64,000 bases of DNA from Ostreococcus lucimarinus CCE9901 (Eukaryota; Chlorophyta; Mamiellophyceae; Mamiellales; Bathycoccaceae). Below are positions 38,147 to 47,464 of this stretch, piece after piece. The stretch spans positions 186,001 to 250,000 of the forward strand of contig NC_009359.1 of the NCBI RefSeq assembly GCF_000092065.1, in the 5' to 3' direction. Position 1 is the first letter of the stretch. Every line of letters begins with the position of its first letter. Position numbers and translations under genes: made by a program. The notes below the pieces were generated by a model that saw only the letters and a program-made list of their open reading frames with translations, did not search any database and was not told the origin of the DNA.

Positions 38147-40606
38147 TTAGACGGAGTAAGTCTTCGAGCCGTCCTGGCGAACGTCGCCGCGCAGAACGAG
38201 CTCGGCGATGTCCTCGCACGAGCCGAGGAAGAGCGGCGAGCGCTCGTGAAGCGTCGTCGGTTTCTTGTCGAGTATGGTTTCGACGCCGTTTGTCGCTTCG
38301 TCCGAGCAACGAATGCCATCAGAAGATGCCGCACCGGCGGCGCGAGCGACGAAGGCGAGTGGAGCCGCTTCGAAGACAACGCGAAGGTGCGGTCGCGGGT
38401 TGCCACACCATCCGCCGTAAATCAGCGTTCGGTGCGCATCCCCGACGAGCGAACAGATGTATCGCGCGCTGTACTGAGAGCCGCTCTCGCCTCGACCGTT
38501 ACGAATATCATTAATGTACGACTTCAAGCCTTCGGGCCAGTCATCAAATCTGGCGTCGTTGAGCGAGTACACTTGACCTCTGGGAGGGCACGACATACGT
38601 TTGTTTGCCACGGCGAATTCGCCGTCAAACAACGTGTACTCGACCGCTGGACCTTCATCGCCGCACGCAAGAACTAACGTTGTCGCGCCGCTATAGTGCG
38701 CGTATCCAGCGGCGACTTGCTCGCGCCCTGGTTGCACGGCGTTCTCTTCGGCAGAAGCTCCCTCGATAGCGCGATATACGCCGAAGATTGACCCCACTGG
38801 AACATTGCAGGCAATGTTTCGCGAGCCATCGAGCGGATCAATGCACACGACGTAACCACCGTCGACATTCAACACAACAGGCGTGTCATCTTCCTCGCTA
38901 GCGTAGTACTTGACACCTCCACACTCCGTAAGGTGCCTTTTAAAGATGTCATTCGCCACGACGTCGAGCTTTTGCTGCGAATCGCCGGAAGCGTTACTTC
39001 CACCTGCGGCGCCGAGAAGTTCGCTGCCTCGCAAAGGCGCGCTCGCTAAAGCACTTGCGAGCTCTTTACTTGCGTTCGCCAGGGCGACGAGGACTTTACT
39101 CAGCATCAAGCGTTCTGTGGGCGAGCTATCGCGACCGGCGAAAGATTCGCATTCATGAATTTGTGAACCGACGGCGAACTGTCTTGCCGGATTGGAGTTC
39201 CATTGGACAACGCCGTACTTACCGGTGACCATCCAGCTTTCTTCCTTCTTGGCCATTTCTTGACGTTCACGAGAAATACCGCACCCCAGCTCAGCTTTCA
39301 ACGTACGCAAAGCTAATAGTGGTGCGGGAAAATACGCCGAGACGTCTTCGAAAGGCGTGTCCAGCTCCCACAAACAATCATTAAGAAGCCGCCGATAGTT
39401 CGCGTCTCCCTTGATGATGACGAGATCTGAAGACTTCAAGTCATCGTGAGCTTTCCGCGGGAGCGCCCATAACGGTTGTGGCTGGCACCATGCAAAGTCC
39501 GGTGTGATCGCCCACGCGCCACTACTGAGATGCGCCGCCCATCGACGGCCCATGACAGCCGTGTCCTCGTCCTCGCTCTTCATCATCGCGTCGATGGTAT
39601 CTCTGCAATCCTTGTCCATCGCATCCGACACAAAGACAGGGTGCGCCTTGACGCGAAGGATTACTCGTTGCACAGCACCGCTGGTGATCAGCGCATCCGC
39701 GAGTGCGAGGTCGCTCACAAGCTCGAAGCCGGCGTTGTCAACGACGATCGACACGTCACGCATGCCCTTCGCGAGCGCTGTGGACACCCGTTCGCTATCG
39801 TCCCACAGAAGGTACTCTTCACCAGCGTGTAGCGCTTCGACAAATGCCTCGCTTGCGCGATTCGATCCATCGCCATCCGATCCAGACTCAGGCCATATAC
39901 TCAGATCCATTCGGTTTCCCCAAAGTGCCACCATAACAAAGAGTCGAAGTTCTTCGGCGAGCGTCGACGCAGTCTTGGCTCGTTTTGAGAAAGAGTTGGC
40001 CTTCTTCGCCAGAGACGCCGCTGCCTGCGCGCCTGCACGCAGGCCATTCATTTTATCTACCGAGAACGGGTCGAAGTTAAAGAGCTTGGACTCTGAATCG
40101 AAGTAACCGATGGCGTTCAGGATGCGTCGATAAAAGTAAAACTCGACCAGAAGCCAAGGCGCGTCTAACCACGTCGTTCCAATCCACGGATCAAGGATTT
40201 CGCGCCACGTCTCGATATCAGGACCACCATCCGGTGTGATGTGTTCGATGACACTCGTCGACGCCGTGGAGAGCTCAGCCTCGAGTCTACGTAGTTTAAT
40301 CTCTGCGTCGCTCCCGGGCGTGAGTACAGTGGCATTGTCCCTGAAAACTCTTCCAAGAATGTCTTCACGAAGACGGCGATTCACAGTGTCGTACGACCAC
40401 GTTCCCGGGACGTTGTTCACGATCACGGGTGGCGTGGAACCGTCCCAAGTGCGCGGGCCCGCTGCGGCGCCATTATCCATCCGTCCCGCTCGTCTTCGCA
40501 GAGACGCTCGACTCTCCCTGAGCATCGACGACGACGTGCGACGCGACGAAGGAGACGCCGTTGATGCCGTCGACGCGCGCTCGTGCGCGCTCAGTGCTGC
40601 GCGCAT
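38147..40606 (-). CDS. DUF89 damage-control phosphatase fused to fructose-1,6-bisphosphatase
   Basis: A single open frame of 819 residues with two complete enzyme modules. Module 1 (about 50-470) is a DUF89/ARMT1-type phosphatase: the metal motif VDNAGFEL (289-296) and KGDANYR (399-405) are intact. Module 2 (about 475-819) is an FBPase: metal-binding Glu in YYASEEDD (567-574), CIDPLDGSRN (588-597), SARYICSLVGDAHRT (713-727), and LHERSPLFLGS near the C-terminus. Subfamily III DUF89 enzymes dephosphorylate sugar phosphates such as fructose-1-phosphate, and FBPase makes fructose-6-phosphate, so both modules act on hexose phosphates. The first 45 residues look like a plastid transit peptide but begin only 12 bp after the stop of the K+ channel gene. 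ATGs at 40525 and 40480 are alternative starts. Confidence 0.9.
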   Translation of the reverse strand: MRAALSAHERASTASTASPSSRRTSSSMLRESRASLRRRAGRMDNGAAAGPRTWDGSTPPVIVNNVPGTWSYDTVNRRLREDILGRVFRDNATVLTPGSDAEIKLRRLEAELSTASTSVIEHITPDGGPDIETWREILDPWIGTTWLDAPWLLVEFYFYRRILNAIGYFDSESKLFNFDPFSVDKMNGLRAGAQAAASLAKKANSFSKRAKTASTLAEELRLFVMVALWGNRMDLSIWPESGSDGDGSNRASEAFVEALHAGEEYLLWDDSERVSTALAKGMRDVSIVVDNAGFELVSDLALADALITSGAVQRVILRVKAHPVFVSDAMDKDCRDTIDAMMKSEDEDTAVMGRRWAAHLSSGAWAITPDFAWCQPQPLWALPRKAHDDLKSSDLVIIKGDANYRRLLNDCLWELDTPFEDVSAYFPAPLLALRTLKAELGCGISRERQEMAKKEESWMVTGKYGVVQWNSNPARQFAVGSQIHECESFAGRDSSPTERLMLSKVLVALANASKELASALASAPLRGSELLGAAGGSNASGDSQQKLDVVANDIFKRHLTECGGVKYYASEEDDTPVVLNVDGGYVVCIDPLDGSRNIACNVPVGSIFGVYRAIEGASAEENAVQPGREQVAAGYAHYSGATTLVLACGDEGPAVEYTLFDGEFAVANKRMSCPPRGQVYSLNDARFDDWPEGLKSYINDIRNGRGESGSQYSARYICSLVGDAHRTLIYGGWCGNPRPHLRVVFEAAPLAFVARAAGAASSDGIRCSDEATNGVETILDKKPTTLHERSPLFLGSCEDIAELVLRGDVRQDGSKTYSV

Positions 40607-40618
40607 CTTTGTAGCGCG

Positions 40619-42427
40619 TCACTCACCACTCTCGCGCATGGCGACAAAGCGCGCTAAAAAAGACTCCAGAATGAAAACTCGATAGGCGAGCAATTCGCTA
40701 AACTCGTCGTCTTCGAGGGATCGAATTTTCTCTAACATTATCTGCGCCAAGAACGGGTGAGACTTGAAGATTTCTTCGATGGCCGATGCGCGCGCGCGCC
40801 AGAGTTCGCACACGGTGAGCGCCGAAGCGCGGACTGATTTTCTTCGTTCGGGTGGAATGAGTTCGTCCAATCCAAAGTAGCACAAGTACGCATCGGCTTG
40901 CCCAGTGAGAACAGCGATCATTTTGCGCTCGTTGGGACTTGAAATTGCCACGACTCCTTCGGTGACGACGTAAAAGTAACCAGAATCTATGACCATTCCA
41001 GGCTCGATGACGACTAGCTCGAATACACTCACGATGTGCTGACAAAGGCCGTTCGAGACGTTCCCGAATATTCGACCAACGTTCGGCGCGAGCATGTGGT
41101 GCGCCATGGACGCCATTAAATCAGTCGGCAATGACTTCATGATTTCTTCGTTTTCTCGTAGGAACGTGCGCCGTGGCTCGACTTCTGAAATGAACGACAT
41201 GATGTGCCTCCTGATGTGCGTCGGTGCGTGTTGCCGATCGAGAAATGCGTGCACACGCGTCACGCGTTCTCGAAATTTGCGCTGTCGCGACATCGTTGTT
41301 GAAAGTGCCTGAATCGATGCTCCCATGCTCCCAACGAGATAGGCGAAGAAGATCGCGCCCACGATCATCGCTACGGTCGATATGCAACGCTCGAGGTCAT
41401 TCGATCCCGCAGAGATGTCGCCAAAACCGACGGTCGTGATCGTGGCAGTGGCAAAATATAGTGCAACGATGTAGATTTCGGAGTTTGACCCATCTGCCAA
41501 GTCCGCCTGCGTGAGCCAGCTTTGATTACGGCCTTCCTGAATCGCAACGAAGATGTAGACGCACGCCACAGAATGGACCAAAAGCGCAAACACGAGCAGC
41601 GTCTGCGCGATGAATATCACCATCGGAGTCATACGAAACAGCTTCATGAACAAAATCTCCGGCGTCGTCAACGATGAACCAGTCACTCGAAGAACTCGCA
41701 AAAGACGTAGAATTCTCGTTAGGCGTTCCACCGGTGTGGATTCGCCTTTAATCGAGGCGATTATTTGCACGACAAACGGGACGCTCACTATCACGTCCGT
41801 GACAAATGAACCTTCAAGGATGTATATCTTACGGATGAGTCTGGGAGTCGTGATGAGCTTCCGTCGCCCCGTGGAGCGACACGTCAAAACTTTGGCTTCT
41901 AAGAAGTTGACCACAAACGTATCGATGAAGAAGAGCGCTCCTGCGACGAAATCGATAATCGGCGCAGCACTCAACCCTCTCCCTTTGAGCTTCATCGGGT
42001 AATCAAACGCTATGACAAACGGTTCAATGACAGACATCATCACTGTTACCGCCACGATGATCACGTTCCAAGCAAGCTGAAATCGCGACGACGGGAGAAA
42101 AAGAGATTCCCACCGTGGCCGACGATGCCGCGTTCTTCGCGCGTCCTCTTTCACGTACGCGTAGAACCTACTCGAATTCACCAACACGCCGTGTTTATAC
42201 GATTCTCGCACAAGTGTAGACTCGAGATCATCTTCTTCTATCACGAAACCTTCGATATCTTCCTCTTGCTCAAGACATTGTGACAACGGCGTGGCTCTGC
42301 GCTCTACGACTCCTGGTCCACCGTGCGCAAGCCTTATCGCAGCAGAGATGGCTGTGCCGCCCCAAGGTAAACGATCGCGCGTGCGATCAGAGGATAGCAG
42401 TGCTTGCTCGAGCGATCGGAATGACAT
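40619..42427 (-). CDS. Voltage-gated potassium channel with cyclic-nucleotide-binding-type domain
   Basis: A 602-residue protein of the Eag/HCN/CNG superfamily. Six membrane segments lie between about 117 and 375. S4 carries spaced arginines (ERLTRILRLLRVLRV, 234-248). The K+ selectivity filter is TTVGFGD (331-337). A C-linker (about 380-475) and a cNMP-binding-like domain (about 480-560, VVTEGVVAIS) follow. The phosphate-binding cassette of a true cAMP/cGMP site is not obvious, so ligand gating is uncertain. It is probably a plasma-membrane K+ channel. It is the upstream neighbour of the fusion gene on the same strand, with a 12-bp gap, and MPP10 ends 84 bp upstream of it. Confidence 0.92.
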   Translation of the reverse strand: MSFRSLEQALLSSDRTRDRLPWGGTAISAAIRLAHGGPGVVERRATPLSQCLEQEEDIEGFVIEEDDLESTLVRESYKHGVLVNSSRFYAYVKEDARRTRHRRPRWESLFLPSSRFQLAWNVIIVAVTVMMSVIEPFVIAFDYPMKLKGRGLSAAPIIDFVAGALFFIDTFVVNFLEAKVLTCRSTGRRKLITTPRLIRKIYILEGSFVTDVIVSVPFVVQIIASIKGESTPVERLTRILRLLRVLRVTGSSLTTPEILFMKLFRMTPMVIFIAQTLLVFALLVHSVACVYIFVAIQEGRNQSWLTQADLADGSNSEIYIVALYFATATITTVGFGDISAGSNDLERCISTVAMIVGAIFFAYLVGSMGASIQALSTTMSRQRKFRERVTRVHAFLDRQHAPTHIRRHIMSFISEVEPRRTFLRENEEIMKSLPTDLMASMAHHMLAPNVGRIFGNVSNGLCQHIVSVFELVVIEPGMVIDSGYFYVVTEGVVAISSPNERKMIAVLTGQADAYLCYFGLDELIPPERRKSVRASALTVCELWRARASAIEEIFKSHPFLAQIMLEKIRSLEDDEFSELLAYRVFILESFLARFVAMRESGE

Positions 42428-42511
42428 GCGAAACGGTTAGGAAGGAGCGCGAGGTATACTGTGGGGGCACCGGCGTCGTAACTACGATGTGTTTGGAATA
42501 CAATACTATAC

Positions 42512-44872
42512 TCAAAGTTTGAGAGATGGCTTGTTCTTCGCGGAGTCTGACTTGCTCTTCTTCGCCACACCGCCGCGCGCGGCGTCTGCGTCTTTGGCAT
42601 CTTGGAGCATGCCGAAAACCTTGCTCGATTTGGAGAAATCGGATTTGGATTTCCCAGCCGCCGAACCGACGGCGAGCATCGCAACTTTCGGCGCCTTGCG
42701 CGTGAAACCAGCATCTTCTTCTGCCTTGTGCTGGGCCTCGCGTGCGCGGTCTCGTTTGGCCTTGACGCGATCTTTCTCTTCTTGCGCGGCTTTGGACTTC
42801 CGTTTTCGCTTGGCACGACCAGCCTTGCGTTCCTCCTTGGTGAGTTCGTCGTCCGCCTTGACGGCGCCAGCGGCGGAGCCGCGCTGTCCGCCCTTGCCTT
42901 CGCCTCCCGCGAAGACTTCCTCGGGCGCCAGACGTTTGGACTCGTCGAACGTCAACGGCACAATATTCCCCTTCGCACGCGCGGCGAGTTCCCGATCGAT
43001 CTTCTTTTCGAGATCCTTCGGATCCTCCACCTCGCCCGTTTGCAAGAGCACGTCCAAGCGATACGAAAGCGTGGCCCAGAGCTTCTTCACCTCGGCAACC
43101 ATGGGGTCTTCCTTCTCGCCGAGCGCGACGCCAGCCTTTTGACGCATGTACTCATCGGCGTAAATATCACCTAAACCCTTGGTAGACTTGGTGTCGTCGA
43201 GTTGTGGGAGCTCCTTGCGTTCGCGCTCCTCCACGGGTTCGACACGCTCGACGTCGTCGAATCGGCCTTCGATGATTCGCTGCTTGATGATTTCCTCGAG
43301 CTTCTGGGTTATCTCTGCGCTGATCACCGGCGCAGGTGCCATGACGTGCTCGAACTCGAGATCAGTTTCCAACGCGCTATTCATCGGCCGCTCTTTTGCT
43401 GCGGCTTCACCCTTGAGAAGCCAAGACTTTTCGCCGATGGCCGCGGCTTCGAGCTTTTCGATTTGGCGCCCGAGCGCTTCTTGTTGGCGCTGGAACGCCG
43501 ACTTCGGACCCGACCGCGGCACTTCCTTCTCGTCGTCGTCGATGGCGTCGCTATCGCCGTCTTCGCCCTCCGCCTCCGCACGAGCAAGCTCGGCGTCCAA
43601 ATCCGCGTCCAGCTTTCTATCCAACTCATCGAGCTCTTCTTCGTCGCCAGCGACGAGTTCGTCTTCTTCGTCCTCTTCTTCCTCGTCGTCGTACTCGTCC
43701 GCGTCATCGTCATGGTTTTCGATTCCACGACTACCGGCGATACCGGTCTCCAACTCCCCATCCAAATCGTCATCCTCTTCGTCGTCGTCTTCGCCGTCCT
43801 CAAGTTCGTTGAACATGTCCTCCTCCTCGTCGCTCAACTCGTTCAGTTCAGCGTCTGTCGAAGCGCCGAGCTTGCCACCCTTGCGCCCACCGAGAGGCTG
43901 CCCCTGGCGCTTGCCGAAAAAGTCTTCAAACATTAAATCTTGCGCCTTCTTGCCCTTGGTGGCTTTCCTCGTCGATTTTTTCTTGCGCGCGCTCGCGCTC
44001 ACGCCGGCGAGTTTCGCCGTGTACGCCAACGCGTCATCAAGGTCATCCTCCTCGTCAGAGTTCTCGTTTTCGTCCCCATCTTCGTCGCTGTCGCTCATGT
44101 CTCCGTATATGTCGAGCATATCGTCGTCTGACTCGCCCTCTTCGTCCGCCGAGCCGCCGTCTACTTCTTCGTTCGCGCGACGGCGCTTCTCCTCCTCGAC
44201 GTCTCCTTGATCCATGAAGCTCTCCATCTCGTCCAAACTAAACATTCCAGGCTTTTGAAAGATCTGCGCGGTGCGATCACTTCCGCTCGATTTCTTACCG
44301 CTCTTCGCGCGTCGATCGTCCCGTCCTTCGTCGTCGTCTTCGCTTTCGTCTTCGCCGCCGCCTTCGTCGCTTTCGCCCTCGTCTTCGCTCTCGTCGTCAT
44401 CGCTCCCTCCCTCACCCTCATCGATCGACACTCGAAACAACTTATCGACGTCTATCTCGCCCCCCCGCGCGCCTTTCCCGCCCAACGCTCGCACCGCGCG
44501 CTTACACGCCGCCAACACCGGCGCCGTCTGCGCGTCCACCTGCGTCCACACCTGCTCGCAATCCAACCCATCGACCACGAGTTCGTCCCCCAGCGGCAGC
44601 GCGATCGTCCGCGCGCCCTCTCCCGCGATCACCGCTCGCGTGAGCCGCGCGAACAGCGCGCGCGCGGCGTCCCGCACCGCCTCGCGCGCCTTCGTCGCCG
44701 TCGCCTCCGTCGAGCCGCCGCCGCCGACCGCGCGTTTCCGCCGCGCGCCGGGCGCGCGCGACGCGCGCGGCGTCGCCCCCGAGTCCGCGAGCGTCGTCGC
44801 GAGCGTCGTCGCCCATCGCGCGTCGGGCACCGCGGGCGCCGCCGCGGGCGCGCCGCGCCGCCGCGCGCCCAT
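42512..44872 (-). CDS. MPP10: U3 small nucleolar RNP protein MPP10
   Basis: A 786-residue component of the SSU processome that works with IMP3/IMP4 in 18S rRNA maturation. Evidence: the long Asp/Glu-rich low-complexity centre (residues about 140-430), the Mpp10 signature PGMFSLDEMESFMDQGD, the motif FEDFFGKRQG, and the conserved C-terminal part with LKGEAAAKERPMNSALETDL and VAPAPVISAEITQKLEEI, followed by KLWATLSYRLDVL and a Lys-rich C-terminus. Length is in the range of known MPP10. The acidic stretches explain many open frames on the opposite strand. The divergent neighbour is the ribosomal protein L35 gene, another ribosome gene. Confidence 0.93.
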   Translation of the reverse strand: MGARRRGAPAAAPAVPDARWATTLATTLADSGATPRASRAPGARRKRAVGGGGSTEATATKAREAVRDAARALFARLTRAVIAGEGARTIALPLGDELVVDGLDCEQVWTQVDAQTAPVLAACKRAVRALGGKGARGGEIDVDKLFRVSIDEGEGGSDDDESEDEGESDEGGGEDESEDDDEGRDDRRAKSGKKSSGSDRTAQIFQKPGMFSLDEMESFMDQGDVEEEKRRRANEEVDGGSADEEGESDDDMLDIYGDMSDSDEDGDENENSDEEDDLDDALAYTAKLAGVSASARKKKSTRKATKGKKAQDLMFEDFFGKRQGQPLGGRKGGKLGASTDAELNELSDEEEDMFNELEDGEDDDEEDDDLDGELETGIAGSRGIENHDDDADEYDDEEEEDEEDELVAGDEEELDELDRKLDADLDAELARAEAEGEDGDSDAIDDDEKEVPRSGPKSAFQRQQEALGRQIEKLEAAAIGEKSWLLKGEAAAKERPMNSALETDLEFEHVMAPAPVISAEITQKLEEIIKQRIIEGRFDDVERVEPVEERERKELPQLDDTKSTKGLGDIYADEYMRQKAGVALGEKEDPMVAEVKKLWATLSYRLDVLLQTGEVEDPKDLEKKIDRELAARAKGNIVPLTFDESKRLAPEEVFAGGEGKGGQRGSAAGAVKADDELTKEERKAGRAKRKRKSKAAQEEKDRVKAKRDRAREAQHKAEEDAGFTRKAPKVAMLAVGSAAGKSKSDFSKSSKVFGMLQDAKDADAARGGVAKKSKSDSAKNKPSLKL

Positions 44873-45422
44873 CGCCGCGCGTCGCGAAGTCGCGCGTCGG
44901 CGGGCGCGTCCACACTACGAGGATGCGCGCTATCTGTACAGGCAAACAGTGAGAGATGGTGGTCGGTCGGACGCGCGGGCTCGGCGACCGCCGCGCGCGC
45001 GCGCGCCGTCTCTTCACGACGCGCGACTTCACGCGATGGGTGCGTCCTCGACGAGCGCGCGCGAGCGACGCGAGCGCGACGACGCGGAGGCGCCGCGGCG
45101 CGCGCGCGGACGTCGCGCGCGACGGCGACGCGACGCGCGCGGACGTCGCGCGGGCGCGACGATCGCGCGTAGGGTCGCGGTGACGCGCGCGATGACGCGC
45201 GCGCGGGGCGCGACGCCGCGCGTCGGACGCGGCGCGCGCGCGATGGGTGTGGATGATATCGCGCGCGCGCGGTGCGCGCGGGTCGACGCGCGCGGGCGCG
45301 CGCGGGCGACGCAGGCGAGGATGACGGGGGCGACGCTGGGATGGGGCGAAAGCCCTAACCTCGCGATGGCGCGATGGACGCGGGGCGACCGCGGCGCGCG
45401 GACGGCGCGCGGACGCGCGGAG
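44873..45422. promoter_or_regulatory. CG-rich spacer between MPP10 and RPL35, with a telo-box-like CCCTAA
   Basis: About 550 bp of very CG-rich, Arg/Ala-coding-like DNA with no supported gene on either strand. A CCCTAA motif (45353-45358, within AAGCCCTAACC) lies 65 bp before the favoured RPL35 start. In plants the related AAACCCTAA telo box is frequent in ribosomal protein gene promoters. Two further ATGGGT sites (45036 and 45243) could be alternative first exons. Confidence 0.4.
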
Positions 45423-45871
45423 ATGGGTGAATGCGTGAAGCATAAATATTTCGCGCGCGCGATCGATGACTGACGACGACTCGCGAACGTTTTATCGACG
45501 CAGTGCACCTTCGATGCCACGAACTCCGCGAGCGCTCCAAGCACGACTTGAAGCAGCAGCTGGAACAGTTGAAGACGGAACTCGCGGCGCTGCGAGTCGC
45601 GAAAGTCACGGGTGGTGCGCCCGGTAAGCTTAGTAAGATTAAGCAAGTGAGACTGGCGATCGCGCAAACGCTCACGGTGATGCGTCACAAGCAGTTGAAC
45701 TCGTTGCGCGAGGCGTACGCGGGGGCGAAGTACACGCCGCTCGACTTGCGACAAAAGAAGACGCGCGCGATTCGCCGCGCGTTGACCAAGTCCGAGAAGG
45801 GTGCGAAGACTGTTCGCCAGGCGAAGAAGGACGCCGCGTTCCCGAAGCGCAAGTACGCGCTCAAGGCGTAA
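45423..45871 (+). CDS. RPL35: 60S ribosomal protein L35 (uL29), with a 4-nt first exon
   Basis: Exon 2 is 45504-45871 and encodes everything but the initiator: [53 protein letters not shown] and RKYALKA are typical for uL29. The acceptor is at CAG (45501-45503), with CTGAC about 30 bp upstream. The initiator must come from an exon of the form ATGG, which with TG gives Val. I favour ATGG at 45423-45426 followed by GTGAAT: it gives a 77-bp intron and a product of 123 residues, the length of human RPL35. Alternatives with GTGCGT or GTGTGG donors are 45036 and 45243. Initiator codons cut off by an intron are common in ribosomal protein genes. Confidence 0.87.
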
Positions 45872-46054
45872 AGGAACTGCGATTCTTTTTCGTAGAAAAC
45901 TTCTTTAGGATGGACGTGACGAGATAGCTTTGTAATCGAATTCCGGCGAGATTTCGACATTCCCGGCGCGTTCGACCATGACCCGCGCGCCGCGCAAGCT
46001 CGTGTTTGCTGTCGTTGAATGAATTAAATCGTTGCTACGCGACGCGTGTACAAT

Positions 46055-47269
46055 TCACGCCGCTCTGCTATTTGGGGAGTCGTCGTCGTCGGCTTGCGGC
46101 GCCGGCGCGTTTTTGCGCGTCTCTTCCTCGGCAAACTCTTTCAAGAGCTCTTCTTGCCGCGGCGACAAATTTGCGGGCGTCGAAACGCTAAACCTAACAA
46201 ACAAATCACCGACGAGAGCGGTGCCGAGAACCGGCAAACCGCGCCCGCGCAATCGTAACTGGTCTCCGTGTTGCGTCGCCTTGCGAACCTTGACCTCGAC
46301 TTCGCCGTCCATCGTCGGCGCCTTCACCGTGCCCCCCAAAGCGGCGGTAGGGAAGGGAATATCGATGCTCGTGACCAAATCGCTTCCGACGCGTCTAAAT
46401 CGCGGATCCATCCTGACCTGGACGTTGATATATAAGCTACCTACGCGCCCTCCGACGCCGCGAATGCCTTCGCCGGCGACGCGCAGTCTTTGCCCATCCT
46501 CGACGCCCTTTGGGATGTCCACCTTGACCTCTCGCGCGGGCTGCGTCTCACGCTTCCCTCGCACGTTCGTCACCGTCTCTGGAATGTTGATTTCTCGGCT
46601 CACGCCGCGGCGGACGTCATCCAGGGTTATTTGAACGTTTGCCTGAATATCGCGAGCGCCGCCGCGACCGCCGCCGAAGAAGTCTTGCAAAACTTCCTCG
46701 AACGGATCGAACCCACCCGCGCCGCCGCCGCTCTGGTAAAACCCTTGGAATCCACCTCGTCCGCCGAAATCTTGGAACCCGCTGAACCCTCCTCCCCCGG
46801 CCCCGCCCCCGCCGTTCTCCATGCTCTCGTAATTCGCGTGTCCGACTTGGTCGTACGCGCTTCGCGTCTTCGCGTCCCTCAACACCTCGTACGCCTTCTG
46901 CACCTCCTGAAACCGCTTCTCCGTCTCCTCGTCGCCCTTATTCGTGTCCGGGTGATACTTCTTCGCCAACGCGTAGTACGCCTTTTTAATCTCCCCCGCG
47001 CTCGCGCCGCGCTCCACGCCCAGCACCTCGTAATAGCTCCGTCCCGCCGCCTCCGCCCGCGCGCTCGCGCGAAATCCTCGCGCCCGCGCCGCCGCCGCCG
47101 CCACCGCGCTCCCGATCGTCGTCGTCGCCGCCGTCGACCGTCTCGCGAACCCATCGCGCGCGCCGCGCGTCGCCGTCGTCGACATCGTTCGCCGCGCGTC
47201 GCGCGCGCCCGCGCGTTCGATCGCGCGCGCGGCGCGTCGCGCGACCGCGATCGCTCTCGCGCGCGACAT
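46055..47269 (-). CDS. Organelle-targeted DnaJ (Hsp40) without the cysteine zinc finger
   Basis: A 404-residue cochaperone. A basic Arg/Ala-rich presequence (1-75) is followed by a J domain (about 79-142: [24 protein letters not shown] in [10 protein letters not shown]). A Gly/Phe-rich linker and two C-terminal substrate-binding beta domains come next ([40 protein letters not shown]). The four CxxCxGxG repeats of a type I DnaJ are absent, so it resembles a CbpA-like, zinc-finger-less DnaJ. The presequence fits mitochondrion or plastid. The start is 195 bp from the divergent TACO1 gene. An upstream extension of the frame lies over that gene and is ignored. Confidence 0.9.
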   Translation of the reverse strand: MSRARAIAVARRAARAIERAGARDARRTMSTTATRGARDGFARRSTAATTTIGSAVAAAAARARGFRASARAEAAGRSYYEVLGVERGASAGEIKKAYYALAKKYHPDTNKGDEETEKRFQEVQKAYEVLRDAKTRSAYDQVGHANYESMENGGGGAGGGGFSGFQDFGGRGGFQGFYQSGGGAGGFDPFEEVLQDFFGGGRGGARDIQANVQITLDDVRRGVSREINIPETVTNVRGKRETQPAREVKVDIPKGVEDGQRLRVAGEGIRGVGGRVGSLYINVQVRMDPRFRRVGSDLVTSIDIPFPTAALGGTVKAPTMDGEVEVKVRKATQHGDQLRLRGRGLPVLGTALVGDLFVRFSVSTPANLSPRQEELLKEFAEEETRKNAPAPQADDDDSPNSRAA

Positions 47270-47464
47270 GTTCGTCGCGTCGTTCGACGCGCCGCGCGTC
47301 GCGCGACGCGAAGTGCGCGCGACGACGCGAATTCGCGCCGACGCATCCGTCGAATCGCTCGCGCGGCGAAAACCTCGACCGCCGACGACGCGACGCATCG
47401 CGACGCGCGAGCGCACGCGCGAGCGCTCGACGCGCGACGGCGCGCGAACGAACGCGCGCGAGCG

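Noticed and set aside
43179-44210. A 343-codon serine-rich plus-strand frame in MPP10
   Set aside because: It is the reverse complement of the acidic Asp/Glu runs of MPP10 (GAT/GAC/GAG become TC-rich codons), so poly-serine is expected by chance.
44502-45443. A 313-codon open frame on the minus strand upstream of MPP10
   Set aside because: It is almost only Arg, Ala, Pro and Ser, covers MPP10 on the same strand in another frame, and has no domain. It is an artefact of CG-rich DNA.
46490-47464. Long plus-strand frame in front of TACO1
   Set aside because: It is only the open stretch opposite the DnaJ gene; coding character and family match begin at 47465.
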